A DNA stretch of 64,000 bases from Certhia americana (GCA_018697195.1 CM031879.1:47797440-47861439), one strand, 5' to 3'; shown: positions 40,175 to 51,323, counted from the first letter of the stretch. The notes: a model not told the origin generated them from the sequence alone. Translations and numbers: made by a program.

Positions 40175-41465
40175 TCGAGGGAAACAAGAAATAATTCCCA
40201 AAATGTTTGATGTCACTGAAAAATATTTTGAACTGGGACATTTAAGACTGTCAGTGATGCTTTTAAGGCAGAGTAGCTAAAACACTTGCACAACAGAATT
40301 TTAAAACTAGATTTGTATCTGTACAGGGAAAGGAAAGAGGATATTTGCAATTGTGTTAGCATACCGTATTTAGTCCATCATTCCTCAGAAGAATTACTGT
40401 GACAAGATGACATATTTGAAGGAAAATACCAAAAGAGACCTAATATTTCTTTTTAACTCCCTGATGTGGTACTTCTGGAAAGCTTATGCAATTTAAAAAA
40501 TTGCAAAGTTTTTCAAAACAGCTGTTTGTTTTAGGGACCTGCATTTTCTGAGACGTTGAGCTGGAATCTCATTTTCAGAAAGAGCTAAGTACTGCAACTT
40601 TGAAAAATGGGCTTTTTAGTTGTCCCAAATTGGAAGTTGAAAAAGGAGATTCCCAGAACTAATATTTCATTTTGAATACATGTTCTAAATTGTATTACTG
40701 GAACACGGGCAATAGCATACCAGAGACAGTACATCATATTTCTCTTTGTCTGGTAGAGAAATGCCACATTACTTTTTAAAAAACTCATGTATTTTAATGG
40801 AACTAAGATGAAAATTTGTCTGTAATTGTCAGATTTGAATAAGTTATTTTATTCTAACTTGTTTATGTAAAACCTAATAGACTGTTCAACATATAATTAC
40901 TTATGAGACTTCTATGGAGAGAAACTAGTTTTCAAATTTTTTCCAAAAATGAACAAAAAGTGGAAATTTTCTTCTCAAGAGAATCTTAAATAATCTCAAA
41001 AACAGGACATACTATTGAAAGTATAAGTTGTCATAATATGGAGTTTTTTAATTTGATGGTTTCCAAAATGTAATTTGACAATATTGCTTTAATCATTTTA
41101 CATTTTGTTTTCTCTTCCTTGGCTAATTAGAATGATTTGCCCATGTCATTTTTTATAAAATCTCTTTATATATTTAAAGTTAATTATTATTCCATCCCAT
41201 ATTCTAACTATAATCATCTTGACTCACAGATAAGTAGATAAAACTGGTAAAAACTCATTCAAACACATACACAATGTGTATATCTTTTTAATCCCTGTGT
41301 ACATAAATAGTAATACAACAATGCTCTATAGGGTGAAAATTTATTTAAAGTGAGTTTTTGCAGGACAAAGGAATAAGGCATAGGAATTTCCATGAAAAAA
41401 TGTCCCATGTTTTTCAAACTACTATATCATGATTTGAAAAACTAGACATAGCCCAAAAGCTCTTC

Positions 41466-41482
41466 TTTTTTTTTTTTTTTTT
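41466..41482 (+). repeat. T17 homopolymer run
   Basis: Seventeen T bases after GCTCTTC, followed by AATGTGTG. No nearby TTTATT on the right side. Confidence 0.85.
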
Positions 41483-42100
41483 AATGTGTGAATTTTGTTC
41501 ATAGATTTTCTGTTGTGGTACTTTGGAATTGTATCATCTGGGGACTACTGCAATTATATGATTTTCATGCTGATTTTCTGGAAAGAACAATATTTTGTTG
41601 TGAGAACACTGGAAATTGCTTTACTCTTGGCCAAAATCAGGGACACTGCAGGTAGAAGTGGTAGGAAGGTGGGATGAATGCTGACTGCTTTCACAAATCT
41701 CACCATTATATTTTTCCTCAAAAGAAAGATAGCACCATTCTGTGGGTAGAACACGCTTTAGAGGAAATATTAGCAGATAATGCTTTAATGTGGTGGCTTG
41801 GTAGTCCAGGCACACCAAGATAGAAATGCTCCTCTATTGTTCTAATGTCATAGCAAACTTTTCTGATGATTGCAGTAAACTTCGAGCTGAATGACGCATG
41901 TGTCACAATTGCAGAAGCTAAGCTGACCCATGGTAAAGAAGTTTAAATGGAGGATTCTTCTTTCAATGCATATTCATCAGCTTCTCAAAAGACTGAGTCA
42001 TAGATATTTGTTCCCAGACATCCTTTCAAGAGAAACAGGGCTGAAAATGATTGCATTGCAAATGATTGCTTGCAAATAATTGCAACTGTGTTTTGTAGTG

Positions 42101-42297
42101 TTTTTTTTTTTTTTTTTTTCTGGGAGGTTCTTTATTTCACTTTTTTCAGAGATCAACTACATGATGGCAGGGTTACTGACCTCGTGGTCAATGTAATAAT
42201 CCTCAGCTGCCCTACCACAATTATTGCTCTCAGATACATTTATATCACAGTTGCTGAAGCTTCAGGATATTGCTGCAGTACCAATAATAAATATTAA
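42101..42297 (-). pseudogene. Candidate processed-transcript insertion (3' end only)
   Basis: Read on the minus strand, a 34-codon open frame ending EDYYIDHEVSNPAIM and TAG (stop at 42157-42159) is followed by about 20 bases, then AATAAA (complement of 42131-42136), 11 bases and an A19 tract (complement of 42101-42119). That order and spacing is what the 3' end of a reverse-transcribed mRNA looks like. I do not recognise the parent gene, see no target-site duplication and cannot place the 5' end. T runs followed by TTTATT also arise by chance in AT-rich DNA. Confidence 0.22.
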
Positions 42298-45200
42298 TAT
42301 TTCTATAGCAATCAATTGCTCTTAATTACTTTCACCCCAGGAACCAAGTGAAAGAGGAGCCAAGTTCTGAAGAAGAGAGCTCCTTATTCAGTGCCTTATT
42401 TCCAAAGGAGAGAAGTAATGCAGAGAGAATTGGAAATCTGCCAACAAAAGGAGCCACCTGAAAGAGGAAAAGATAAATATTTAGCTGCTGGGATCTGTTA
42501 AAGTACAAAACATCATCTATAATTCAGATTCAAAATTACTATATTTAAATATTATCACACCTGTACTGCAAATAGTCCTCCTATGCTGGCAAGTTACAAG
42601 GTAAATTTGAGGTATGTACCTCAGTCTTAACTTAATTCCTCTCCCCTGAAAGTGGGGCTGTCATTGGAACACTTTTTTGAAGTGTTACTATATTTGTACT
42701 TTTTTCATGCTATAGTTAGATCTTTATCACAACTCCAAGGCTGAACAATGGAAAAATTGGACAAAAAGATTACTCCAGAATGATTCATCCATTGGAGATC
42801 TTGATCCAAATTTTGTGGAGAAGGGATGAGCATTGAGCATACAGTGAAGAGTGGCAGAGAGAAGCTGCCATGGCCACCCAGCAGAGGCAGTGGGTGCCTT
42901 ACTTAAGGAGCTTTGCCAAGGGGAGCTTCACACTGACTATGCCTGCAGCTTTCAAAACTACCCAGCCTGTCCATGCCAGCATCACCACCTGGTGCCAGGG
43001 AATGAAACACCCCCAGAATTTAAAGACCTATGTTACTGCAACAATACTTCAGAGTATCTGGCCAAGGGATAATTTCATCCCTTATGAATAGCACAGGGAA
43101 AAACAATGGGAAGAACTGAACTTCTCATGCTCTGGCTTTCTACAAAGACTCAGTGACCTGTCAGCTGGTGGCTCATCAGGAGTTTAGACAGGCAAAAGTC
43201 ATCCAGGAGTGCAGTCCTCTGACAGGAGGAAAGAGAGTGATTCAACAGCACAAGAAGGCAGTCCATCTGGAATGAACAAGGAAAAGAACCTCAAAAGAGA
43301 AGGGAGGTCCAGAGAGGTTTTTCAAGAGTCTTAATTCCTTCAGAGGATGGCATAATATAGTATTTGTTTTTACATAAAACAGGGTAAATAATTTTGCAAA
43401 GTATTGACAAATCTCCCTCTCTCAAGAAACTGTTCTCTGTCTTTTGTTGTTCTGATTATAATTATAGTTCATCTGCTATCAGAGAGTACCACCTTCTTTT
43501 TTTTCCCTTCTTAGGAATCAAATAACTACTTTTTCATGTAGGTGGTGAGAGGAATAGAGAGAAACTGATTTAAATGCTTCCGAAAGAATCACCATGTCAG
43601 TAATTTCCTAATCCAGAAATGGTCTGCAGTCACAGGAAACATAATTTCCATCGTTTCACTGCATTGGCATTGTGGGATGTATCACAGAAGAACATCTTAG
43701 CTTCAGGCCCTGAGAAGGATCTCTAGGCATGTCTTGTGAAGGGGTGTATTCAGAATAAAAGCTGCTTCTAAAGACTGCAAAGCTGAGAGCCTGGAGGTGT
43801 TTGTACCCGGAGCTTTGACTATCAGTGGAGATAAAGGGCATCTGTGAGGTGAACTCTTTGGTTTTATATGGTTCTTTTTCTCAGGGTCAGGATTAAAAGC
43901 ATGAGAGATTCTTGTTTGGACTTAGATGTTTATTTTTTTTAACTATGTTACTAGCTTTACTGACTGGGAGTACTTCTACATGCTAAGTTAACAGAGTAGA
44001 AATGGAGTTTAGAGTTCTGGTTTTAAGGTATTTTAAAGATTAAATTACTTAATTATGAGATGCCAACTAATTTATTTTTTTTTTTTTAACCCAGTAACTA
44101 ATTACCCATGCTCTGCACTGTGGACTTTTTAAACTAATCACACAAAATTACCCAAACTTGTGAAGAAGGAGAAGGACTATTAACCTATACTCTAAACCCT
44201 CCATCTTGCTACATATATATTACTATATCCCAAAACTCAAAACTCTAAATCTTTCACCCTGTGATATAACACACTTCTATTCAATTATACACTCATAATT
44301 TAGTACTATCACTCAATTTTGGAAGCCTTTTCTGTAGCTTCAGGTCAATAGCAGTGTATTTTTGAGGATCAGTCCTTGTCAGCACAGAAAGCCAGAAATC
44401 CTCTGTGTTCAGAGTTCTGACAGGCAACTATGGAAAAGTCTGGTGTTTTGCAGCTAATATTTGGCCACCAGAGAGAAAAAGGCTGACCAGGGCTACAAAA
44501 AGGACTAGGAATATGCTGAATGTTCTTTGGAGATACAGAAAAGTTTTAGTTTATGCTCTGGATATGATGCAGAGTTTATGTGAAAGACTGCTTTTATAAG
44601 CACTGCAGTGGAGAGAGGTGTGTAATTCAGATTGGCTGGAAAGAAAACCTGGTGTGGTATTTATCTGAGATTGGCAATCATACAAAGGTGAAATATCACC
44701 ACAGAGAGAGCTTTTGCTTCTCTATCAAAATATTTCAGAATCTTCTGGTTATTGTGGTTCAGATGATAGTCCTTGCTCAGACTTTAACAGATAATAAACA
44801 CCAATGAGAATATTTGGATGCTGAATCAGTAGTACAGGAATATGGAGGGTGCTCACAAGAGGCTATGATGAAAAAGGAAAAGAAATGGAGTTATTGCCTC
44901 TCACCAATCTGTCAAAATAAAGTTTCCAGAAACTAAAACTTCTTTACAGCACTTTGGTAGACATATGGAGAGCTCAACATCTTGACTGTTGAGGTTGCTG
45001 GGCAGCACAACACTGGGGTCCTCACCCTGGGGCCAGGGAGGTGGATGGGTGGTTTTGCCATGTTTGCAGGAGTCCCCAACATCTTTTGCATTGCTGTGCT
45101 TCTTCCAGCTGGCACTTTGTCAGCTAAACTCCAAAATTTTGTTTGATTGTCATCAAGTAGTTATTAAAACAAGCTGTCTTCCTGGCAGTCTACAAATATA

Positions 45201-46921
45201 GTGTATAATTAAGTGTATCCTGACCTCTGTTTCCAAAACAGTGTTACAATAATGTCAAGATATGATAATCTAGAAAAAGGCAATGGGAAACAGGAGTAGT
45301 CAGACATGTAGGATGTTTCTGTGTCTCCAACGTGTTCATTAATTTCAGGGATTATGTCCTTGCACCCCAGACTGCCACATTGCAACATCCAACACAAGAA
45401 AAAGGCATTAACAGTGGGGCTGAATAAAAAAACAAGTGTTGAGGTTTATTTGGAGCAGGTGGAGAGTAGGATGAAAAAGTGAAGGTTTCTCACTTTTCTT
45501 TCTGTGGAGTCTATTTTTTTTACTAACATTGATGGTGTCAGGGCTTCATTCCTCCTCTTTGTAACAGCACTGTGAACGTGGAAGCATACTCCCTTAGGGA
45601 AGCTGGAGGATTGCATCCATTCCTCACAGCACATCTCAGGGGATATGTATTCTGCTCACATGGTGCAACATCCATCTTACGGCAGGGTGCTTTTCTCTTC
45701 CCCCCAGTCACACAGATCCCATCAGCTGGACCGCAGGCAGAGGCCAAGTGGTGCTGGGCTTCACCTGCCTGTGGATACTCTCCTAAAGTCACCATCCTCC
45801 TGGGGCTACTGGCAGACCTAGAAATGCAGCATTTATTCCTGTTTGTGTGCTTGAGTTGCTCATGGGAGAAAAACCCAAGTCATACAGGACTTCCAAAAAG
45901 AAAGCTTAGAAACTGCCAGTGAGCCAAGCACCAGTACTGATTTCATGGGTGATATGATTAAACAGTTATTTGCAGGGGTTTTTTAGCCATCATTGTTTTG
46001 GACTCTCTCTACCCTATCTATTATATTATTATTTCACTATATACTTTGTTAAACAGTGACAGCCATTTACTTTTATTGCACTGCTGTATCTTTACCTCTC
46101 CTGAGCACTTTAATTGCATTAGGTGCTTTGAACATATCGGTTACTGTTGCATAGCAGAGGAGTGATATCTTTGGATATTTATAAAGTCTCTTTTTATAAA
46201 TGATTTGGAAGCAACACATGGCTTTAGAAATTATATCTCAGATTTTTTTTCCAGGACTGCATATCTAATGTGGGTAAATAGTTACTGCATGTAAGAAAAA
46301 CCAGTATGAAAAAGGGAAAGAACTATCTCAATTTGACATTTAATAAAGAATTTTGGCGTTTATAAAGTGCCTTCTACATCAGGAAACATCTGAAAAAAAT
46401 CACAGATCTTTTCAGTCTATCTCCTTTTCCTGTCTCACCTTCAAATTTTGTTCTATAGTGAAAAAAACTTTAATTTTTCTTTATTGCTTATCTCAGTCTC
46501 TCCAGTTACCAGTGCAGGGGCCAAGAAAAGAGAAGAATTACTCCTGGTCAGCAAGAAGATCTCCTTACACCAATGAGCTAAGGACAGGAGCAGTTTAGCT
46601 GAAGCAAGTACAAAACCTTTTTCAGTACTATTAAGTAAAGCATATGGGCAAGGAGCTGATACAACATATTTTCAGTTGGCCTTCCTTTGCCAGGTCTGCA
46701 ACTTGTTTTGTCTCTTCTTGCAGAGTGATTTAGTTTCCTTCTTAAATGCAACAGCTTCATAACCACCTAAGCATCCTAAAGAGTACATTAAATTGAAAGT
46801 CAGTCAAGCTGACACTCCTGAGTGCCTGTGGTACTTCTGGAAGGTTTGACCAACAGAAGCTAAGAAAACCCAGAGGAAATGTCTTGACTAGTGAAATTTT
46901 GATCTTTTCCCATATGTCAAC
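42298..46921. other. Unique non-coding sequence
   Basis: No gene recognised. Two overlapping 73-codon plus-strand frames at 42851-43091 and a 116-codon frame at 45572-45922 show no known domain. A T13 run lies at 44075-44087. The stretch 45.5-45.9 kb is richer in GC than its surroundings, without CpG enrichment. Confidence 0.5.
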
Positions 46922-47498
46922 AGCTCTTGCACTGGAGAATACAACACACTACGTGTAGTCTCAGAAGTGCCAGGCAGAATGGAATAATTACTTCCCTCTT
47001 CCTGCTGATTACCCTTTTTCTAAAACATCCTAGTGCTTGTTTGGCTGCCTTTGCTACAAGGAAACACTGTGGAGTCATGTTCACTTTTCTGTCTTTTACT
47101 GCAAAGCTGCTTTCCAGCCTTTCTGTCCCTGACCTGCATTGTTACACGGGGTTATTCCACTCCTCATGGGGAGCTTGGCACTTGACTCTCTAGAATTTCA
47201 TGGTCCTGTCAGTCCATTTTTACAGCCTGTCTATGTCCCTCTGACTAGAGATAACACCCTTTGTCATGACAGATACTCCCACTGGTTTGGTATCATCTGC
47301 AGCCTTGCCAAGATGAGCTCTCTCATCATTCTGGTTGTTAACAATCATAATTAATTATATTGTCCCAGTACTAGGTCCTGTGGTTTGCCACTGGTAAGAT
47401 TATCAGCTGCACTTGTTACTATGAATTAACACTGTTGGAGCCCAGCAAGTTTTCCACCCTCTCATCAACCCAGTCCATAGTTCTCTGGTTTGTTTATG
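46922..47498 (-). mobile_element. CR1 LINE fragment A (reverse transcriptase region, antisense)
   Basis: Read on the plus strand the sequence follows the antisense avian CR1 consensus in order. It matches the block that reads CAGTACTCCAGGTG in CR1, then the block with CAATCACTTCCCT and CCTGCTG, the GTTGGCCTTTGGGCTGC-like block, GCTTGGCACTTG, CAGCCTGTC..GTCCCTCTG, GTTTGGTATCATCTGCA and the CCAGTACTAGGTCCTG..GGTTTGCCACT block, down to the segment that reads GAGCCCAGCAAG here. It corresponds to the C-terminal half of the CR1 reverse transcriptase. CR1 is the dominant LINE of birds. It is heavily diverged with many indels, lacks its 3' tail, and no useful open frame survives. It abuts a second, separate CR1 copy. 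Confidence 0.75.
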
Positions 47499-47945
47499 GA
47501 GAATCCATAGCCTCTCTGGTCCCTTGTTCCAGTGCTTAATCACTCTCAACAGTGAAGATTGTTTTCCTTATATCCAGTCAGATTACTTTTTCTGAGACTT
47601 TTGGTCACTGATGTTTTTTTTGGTTTTGCTGTGTGCCTCAACAATGGGCTCCATCTTCCCCATAAATCTACTTTCAGTTGTAGCAGACGGAAATTAAATC
47701 CCTTTCTACCGTCCCTTCTCCTGCATGAAGAAATGCAGCTACATCCACATTTCCTCACAGGGTGTGTTCTCCAGCCATCTATCCATCTTCATAATACTCC
47801 AAATTTAATGTAGTTACCACTCTCTCCACCAGGGATCCAGAACTGGACAGAATGCTCTACATGCAGGCTCAGGACTGCCAAGTAAAGGCTCCCTTAAGCT
47901 TCCTGGCTATGCCCAAGGTGGTCTCTACATCTAAAACAGGAGACA
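47499..47945 (-). mobile_element. CR1 LINE fragment B (3' UTR into reverse transcriptase, antisense)
   Basis: This second antisense CR1 piece starts about 100 bp inside the 3' end (ATAGCCTCTCTGG, TTGTTCCAGTGCTTAATCAC, GATTGTTTTCCTTATATCCA). It continues through the CCTTCTCCTGCATG and TGTTCTCCAGCCATCTATCC blocks to GATCCAGAACTGGACAGAAT and GGCTCAGGACTGCC. The last block is the same CR1 region in which fragment A begins, so A and B overlap in consensus coordinates and must be separate insertions or a duplicated copy. It lacks the terminal octamer tail. No intact coding sequence. Confidence 0.72.
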
Positions 47946-48557
47946 ATGAGAAGGCTCTGGAGGAGATGGGAACTGTGGTATTTCCTGGAACCCCAGTGTC
48001 CCTATCACCTTACTTGGAGAGGTGGCTGATGTGTACCCCAGATTTCATTTGGACAATGTGAGCACTTTTCATTTCTGAAAACACCAGGACACAGAAGTAA
48101 GGATGTGTGTATGCCCCCAAATTTGCTTCTATGCTTTTGGAGGTATCTAGTGCAGGATATTCTGAAAGAATTGCTAGGTTGTGCTATAGTCTAGAAGACT
48201 GCTCAGACTGGAAGGTGGCAATCCCTGCCCTGTATAAACAGTACAGGAGGGGTAGGGCTGAGGAGACAAAGGGCTCGGAGTCTTGTTTAGACACGCACAG
48301 CCCATGCCTGTGGGACTTATATGCTAGTTGTAAATTTGATTCGGCTGTGTATGACAAATCTTATCTGTATATTGTGGTCTTGCTTGTGAACAGAACAGCC
48401 CCAGTGGGGCCCAGATTAGATTTGTACGGGAAGCATAGTCAAAACTAGGCATTTTTCCTTTGGGAAAATATGTGTGCTTTGTGCAGACATCTGTGGGAAA
48501 GATAAACAATAGAATAGTGATCCATTGGGTGCAAAGATAAGAGCTAATTAATCGTAC
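47946..48557. other. Unassigned sequence between CR1 and LTR
   Basis: It carries a 113-codon plus-strand open frame (48107-48448) with no recognisable domain. No repeat family recognised. Its position inside a cluster of insertions makes a decayed mobile element possible, but nothing in the sequence shows it. Confidence 0.4.
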
Positions 48558-49114
48558 TGGTTTTGCCTGGATAGAGTTAATTTCCGAGTAGTGTGTGTGA
48601 TAATGTATCCTGGATTTGTGCTGAAACCACTATTGACAACACCCCAGTGATTTAGCTACTGCTGGACAGCCCTTTACAGCATCATGGCTGTTTCTGCTTC
48701 TCACACTGGCCTGCCAGCAAAGAGGCTGGGGATACACAAGAAGGTAGGAGGGGAAACAGCTGGGACAGCTGAACGTCGCTGAAAAAATGGAGATTTGGTA
48801 ACTTATGATAGATGACATTTTGCTCAGCAATAAAAGCTGTTGGGAAAAGCAGGAAGGGTGAATGTTTTCAGTGACAGCAGGGCCAGAACTTGGCCTTTGA
48901 TGATACTTGTGGGTCCCTTCCAACTCAGGGTATTCCATGATTCTATACCTTGTCTTCCCAAGTCACTGCTATGCATGATGGAGCCCTGCTTTCCTGGGAC
49001 AGGCTAAACACCTGCCTGCTGAGGGAAAATGGTGAACAAATCCTATAAAGCAAATTCTACTTTATTTAAAGTGCAGCTTTTGCTTTACCTGTCTTTATGT
49101 CAAACCATGAGTTT
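48558..49114 (+). mobile_element. ERVL-type LTR, left portion, interrupted
   Basis: It begins TGGTTTTGCCTGGATAGAGTTAA and continues with GGATTTGTGCTGAAA, TTTTAGCTACTGCTG-like, GCTGGGGATACACAAGAAGG, GGGAGGGGAAACAGCTGGGACAGCTGA and TGCTCAGCAATAAA-like blocks, followed after a small insert by TGATGGAGCCCTGCTTTCCTGG, ACACCTGCCTGC and TTTTGCTTTACCTGTCTTTATGTCAAACC, each in outline. This is the block order I know from a very common avian ERVL-class LTR. No internal viral genes are present. The expected 5-bp target duplication is not visible, so it is an old and partly eroded copy. Its terminal piece appears about 1.8 kb further right. Confidence 0.8.
48881..48948 (+). mobile_element. CR1 3' tail inserted in the LTR
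   Basis: The stretch contains CTTTGATGATACTTGTGGG, TCCCTTCCAACTCAGGGTATT and CCATGATTCTATA, in outline the last 60 or so bases of a CR1 element in sense orientation, ending in the ATTCTATGATTCTAT-type tail. It lies between two consecutive blocks of the ERVL-type LTR, so it inserted after the LTR did. It is a severely 5'-truncated copy, as is usual for CR1. No clear target duplication flanks it, which is also usual for CR1. Confidence 0.82.
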
Positions 49115-50445
49115 TGTTGTGGTTTTCGTTCACCAGTTTGAAATTTCCCAATCAAGAGCAAAGCAGGCTTAAACTTAAAAGTAACAAAACTTTATTAACT
49201 AACACTATTAGGAAAAAAAGAAAAGGCAAGAATCAGAATGAAACCTTCAGTACACTCCTCCTCCCTCCCAATATTTTCTTTCTTTCTTTCCCACTGACAA
49301 TGCTCAGAAAACAACTCTCAGAATTCTCAGTCAGTCTTCCACTTCTAAAATAATTTTTCTTTAGTTCACTTAGGGAAGGAAGCATCTCATTTGCTATGGA
49401 AAATTCCCCACAAGAGTACAGTTCTCTTGTGGTTTCAATCTTCATGAACAGCCACCTGGAAAATCTGCATTCATGAAGCTCCTCCCATGTTCACAGCTCC
49501 TTTCACAGTGCTGCCTCTGGGCCATATCGACATATGGGGTTTATTTTTTTTAAAAGATAAACTGTTCAAAGCAAAGGTTCTCTTTATCTATCTTTGAGAT
49601 CATCTTCATCCCAGGGAACAGAGATTCTCTTCTTCCTCTCTCGGGGGCAAAGAGTCTTTATCACTTCATCTCTCTGTTCAAACTTCTCATGGAATCACAG
49701 CCACTTTCACATTGCCTCACTTTAACACTGCATTCCTTTGCTCAGGTCTACCGCTTGAGTTTTCCATCTCTCCATACCTCTCTATGGTTTAAAGGAAATA
49801 TCTCAATATATCACAGTCAATCACCATAGCTTATGAGAGATTTTCAGCCTGAAAGCAGCTCCCCATACTCTTTCCATCTGGAACTTTACTCCTTCTTGAC
49901 TGACCTTAATGCCTTCATGTGCTCTCTCTGCGTGTCTTCCCTTTTGTCCTAGTCTCTCATTCAGTGGAGAATGAGCCCTGGAGGTCTCTTCTGCACTGAA
50001 AGGGTTAACAGCAGGGCAGCAGTCAGGCTAAAGCAGTCAGGTAATGCATTGCAGCTGTGCTGTAACTGGGCCAGGATCTCAAGAGACCTGGCCTGCTGCT
50101 GTGTTCAATTCCAGCTGTGGGGCACTCTCTGCATAGGCTGAGGTTAAAGGAGGTAGCTAGGATTTTATCAGCTTCCCTTCTCCCTGCCTGGAGCTGGCCC
50201 ACCCCCTCCCTTCCAAGGGCTGTGGCTGCTCCCAGGGCTCATGTTGGCTAGAAGTCAGCAGTTGTAAACTGGCCAGCCTTGGCTCTCTCTCCTCACCCCC
50301 CTACCCAGCTACTGGCTGCCAGGAGGGAGGGGTGGGAAACAGGGAACTTAGCTCAGCCTAGGCGTATGAAGGAACTGAGCTAAGTTTACTTTTCTCTCCT
50401 TGCTGGAAACCAGAATGATCCACTTCTGAGATTCTCATCCTAAAA
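49115..50445. mobile_element. Unclassified LTR-retrotransposon-like insert (left part)
   Basis: This 1.3 kb interrupts the ERVL-type LTR. It begins TGTTGTGG and has a CCAAT motif context at 49149 (CCCAATCAAGAGCAAAGCAGG) that agrees at 15 of 21 positions with the CCAAT context inside the unit to its right. It contains a TTTC tetranucleotide stretch near 49,275, a GC-rich block at 49.95-50.35 kb and a perfect 12-bp inverted repeat at 50345-50386. No protein-coding remnant is recognisable. It could be the non-coding internal region and 5' side of a non-autonomous LTR element whose 3' LTR follows, or a separate older insertion in reverse orientation. Confidence 0.45.
50345..50386. repeat. Perfect 12-bp inverted repeat, 18-nt spacer
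   Basis: AACTTAGCTCAG (50345-50356) and CTGAGCTAAGTT (50375-50386) are exact reverse complements. It lies about 60 bp before the TG start of the downstream LTR-like unit, so in an LTR-element transcript it would form a hairpin just upstream of the 3' LTR. Confidence 0.75.
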
Positions 50446-50894
50446 TGTGTGTTCACAAAAGGTTCGTTGGTTTAATCAGGTGTCAGTATTACAAAATTGT
50501 CCAATCAGGGCTAAAACAGGACAAGTGTTCACACTCTTGTCCTGATTCTCTTCCCCCTTCCATCAAAAGGAGAGAGAGGGGCTGTGGGGTGTTGCCCTTG
50601 CTTTTGCATGTTTCGTCTAGCCTTCTTATGTTTTGAACTTCTGGAGCCAGATTTCACATACACATTTTTGTAAACAACGATTACTTACATTCCTTTCTAA
50701 AAGGAAGTGAGAGTTGATGGACCTATGGTTTGACCAGTGTGATCTCAAAGGAGGTCAGTCGTTTGACCAATCAAGGGGACAGTGTGTGTAACCTATATAA
50801 ATCAGAGTTTTATAATAAACTTCCTCTTCTTCTTCTGCCTTGCTTGAAGAAAGGTGTTGTGTGTGTGTCTGTTCGTTCGTGTCGAATTGTAACA
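50446..50894 (+). mobile_element. LTR-like unit (solo or 3' LTR)
   Basis: About 450 bp starting TGTGTGTTCAC and ending GAATTGTAACA, thus TG...CA. In LTR order it has two CCAAT boxes (near 50,499 and at 50767-50771), a TATA box (TATATAA, 50794-50800), a poly(A) signal AATAAA (50814-50819) and a GT-rich stretch with several CpGs (GTTCGTTCGTGTCGAATTG) typical of U5. Retained CpGs suggest it is younger than the surrounding LTR. Direct repeats of its flanks are not found (CTAAAA versus GTGGGG), so it may be the 3' LTR of a larger insert. The class (ERVK or ERV1) cannot be fixed by eye. Confidence 0.62.
50767..50819 (+). promoter_or_regulatory. LTR promoter core and poly(A) signal
   Basis: CCAAT at 50767-50771, TATATAA at 50794-50800 and AATAAA at 50814-50819 lie within 53 bases. 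The compact arrangement, with the poly(A) signal just behind the TATA box, is that of a short R region in a retroviral-type LTR. Confidence 0.6.
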
Positions 50895-50931
50895 GTGGGG
50901 CTTAGTTGCCTACTGGTGTTAAACCACAAGA
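50895..50931 (+). mobile_element. ERVL-type LTR, right terminus
   Basis: GTGGGGCTTAGTTGCCTACT followed by GGTGTTAAACCACAAGA matches the last bases of the same ERVL-type LTR family (GTGCTTAGTTGCCGGCTGG, GGTTAAACCACGACA). It follows immediately after the CA end of the inserted LTR-like unit. About 60 consensus bases that should lie between the left portion and this piece are missing, so the insertion was accompanied by, or later suffered, a deletion. Confidence 0.7.
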
Positions 50932-51312
50932 TAAATATTTGTGATCAGCTCCATGGACAGCATGTAAAGGACTGGTGCAAGATACCCACTCTTTTTTCTT
51001 GCCTGAATTAAGTAGCTTGGACTCCACTTTCCAGTCTCTGGGTGAATTCTAAGAACCCTTTTCTTTTAAAAGGATGAAGTCAATAGCTGTTAAAGGAGGG
51101 CTGCCACTGAGCTTGCATACTGCTGAAGCAAGGCATGAAGAACAAGAGCTGAGTTCTAGCAATAAACATCAGACTGGGAATGGTGAAGTTTCTCCAGCAA
51201 TTTATTGAGTAGTCCCTCCATGGTACTGGTGGTTCCTGGTTTGTTACTTTTAGATTGGTGATTATGCATATTTTTAAAAATAGAATTAAGATCAGGATTT
51301 TTATGCCATCTT

Positions 51313-51323
51313 GGGGGGGGGGG
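51313..51323 (+). repeat. G11 homopolymer run
   Basis: Eleven consecutive G bases followed by AGG. Homopolymeric G of this length is rare and error-prone to sequence. Confidence 0.85.

Larger units (their letters stand above)
39656..42100. other. AT-rich unique sequence
   Basis: No gene recognised. It contains the two long A/T runs listed separately and a triplicated 14-15 bp motif (AATGATTGC..TTGCA) at 42046-42084. Open frames are at most 67 codons. Confidence 0.55.

Noticed and set aside
42851..43091. Two overlapping 73-codon frames
   Set aside because: Neither resembles a known protein; overlap in two phases points to chance.
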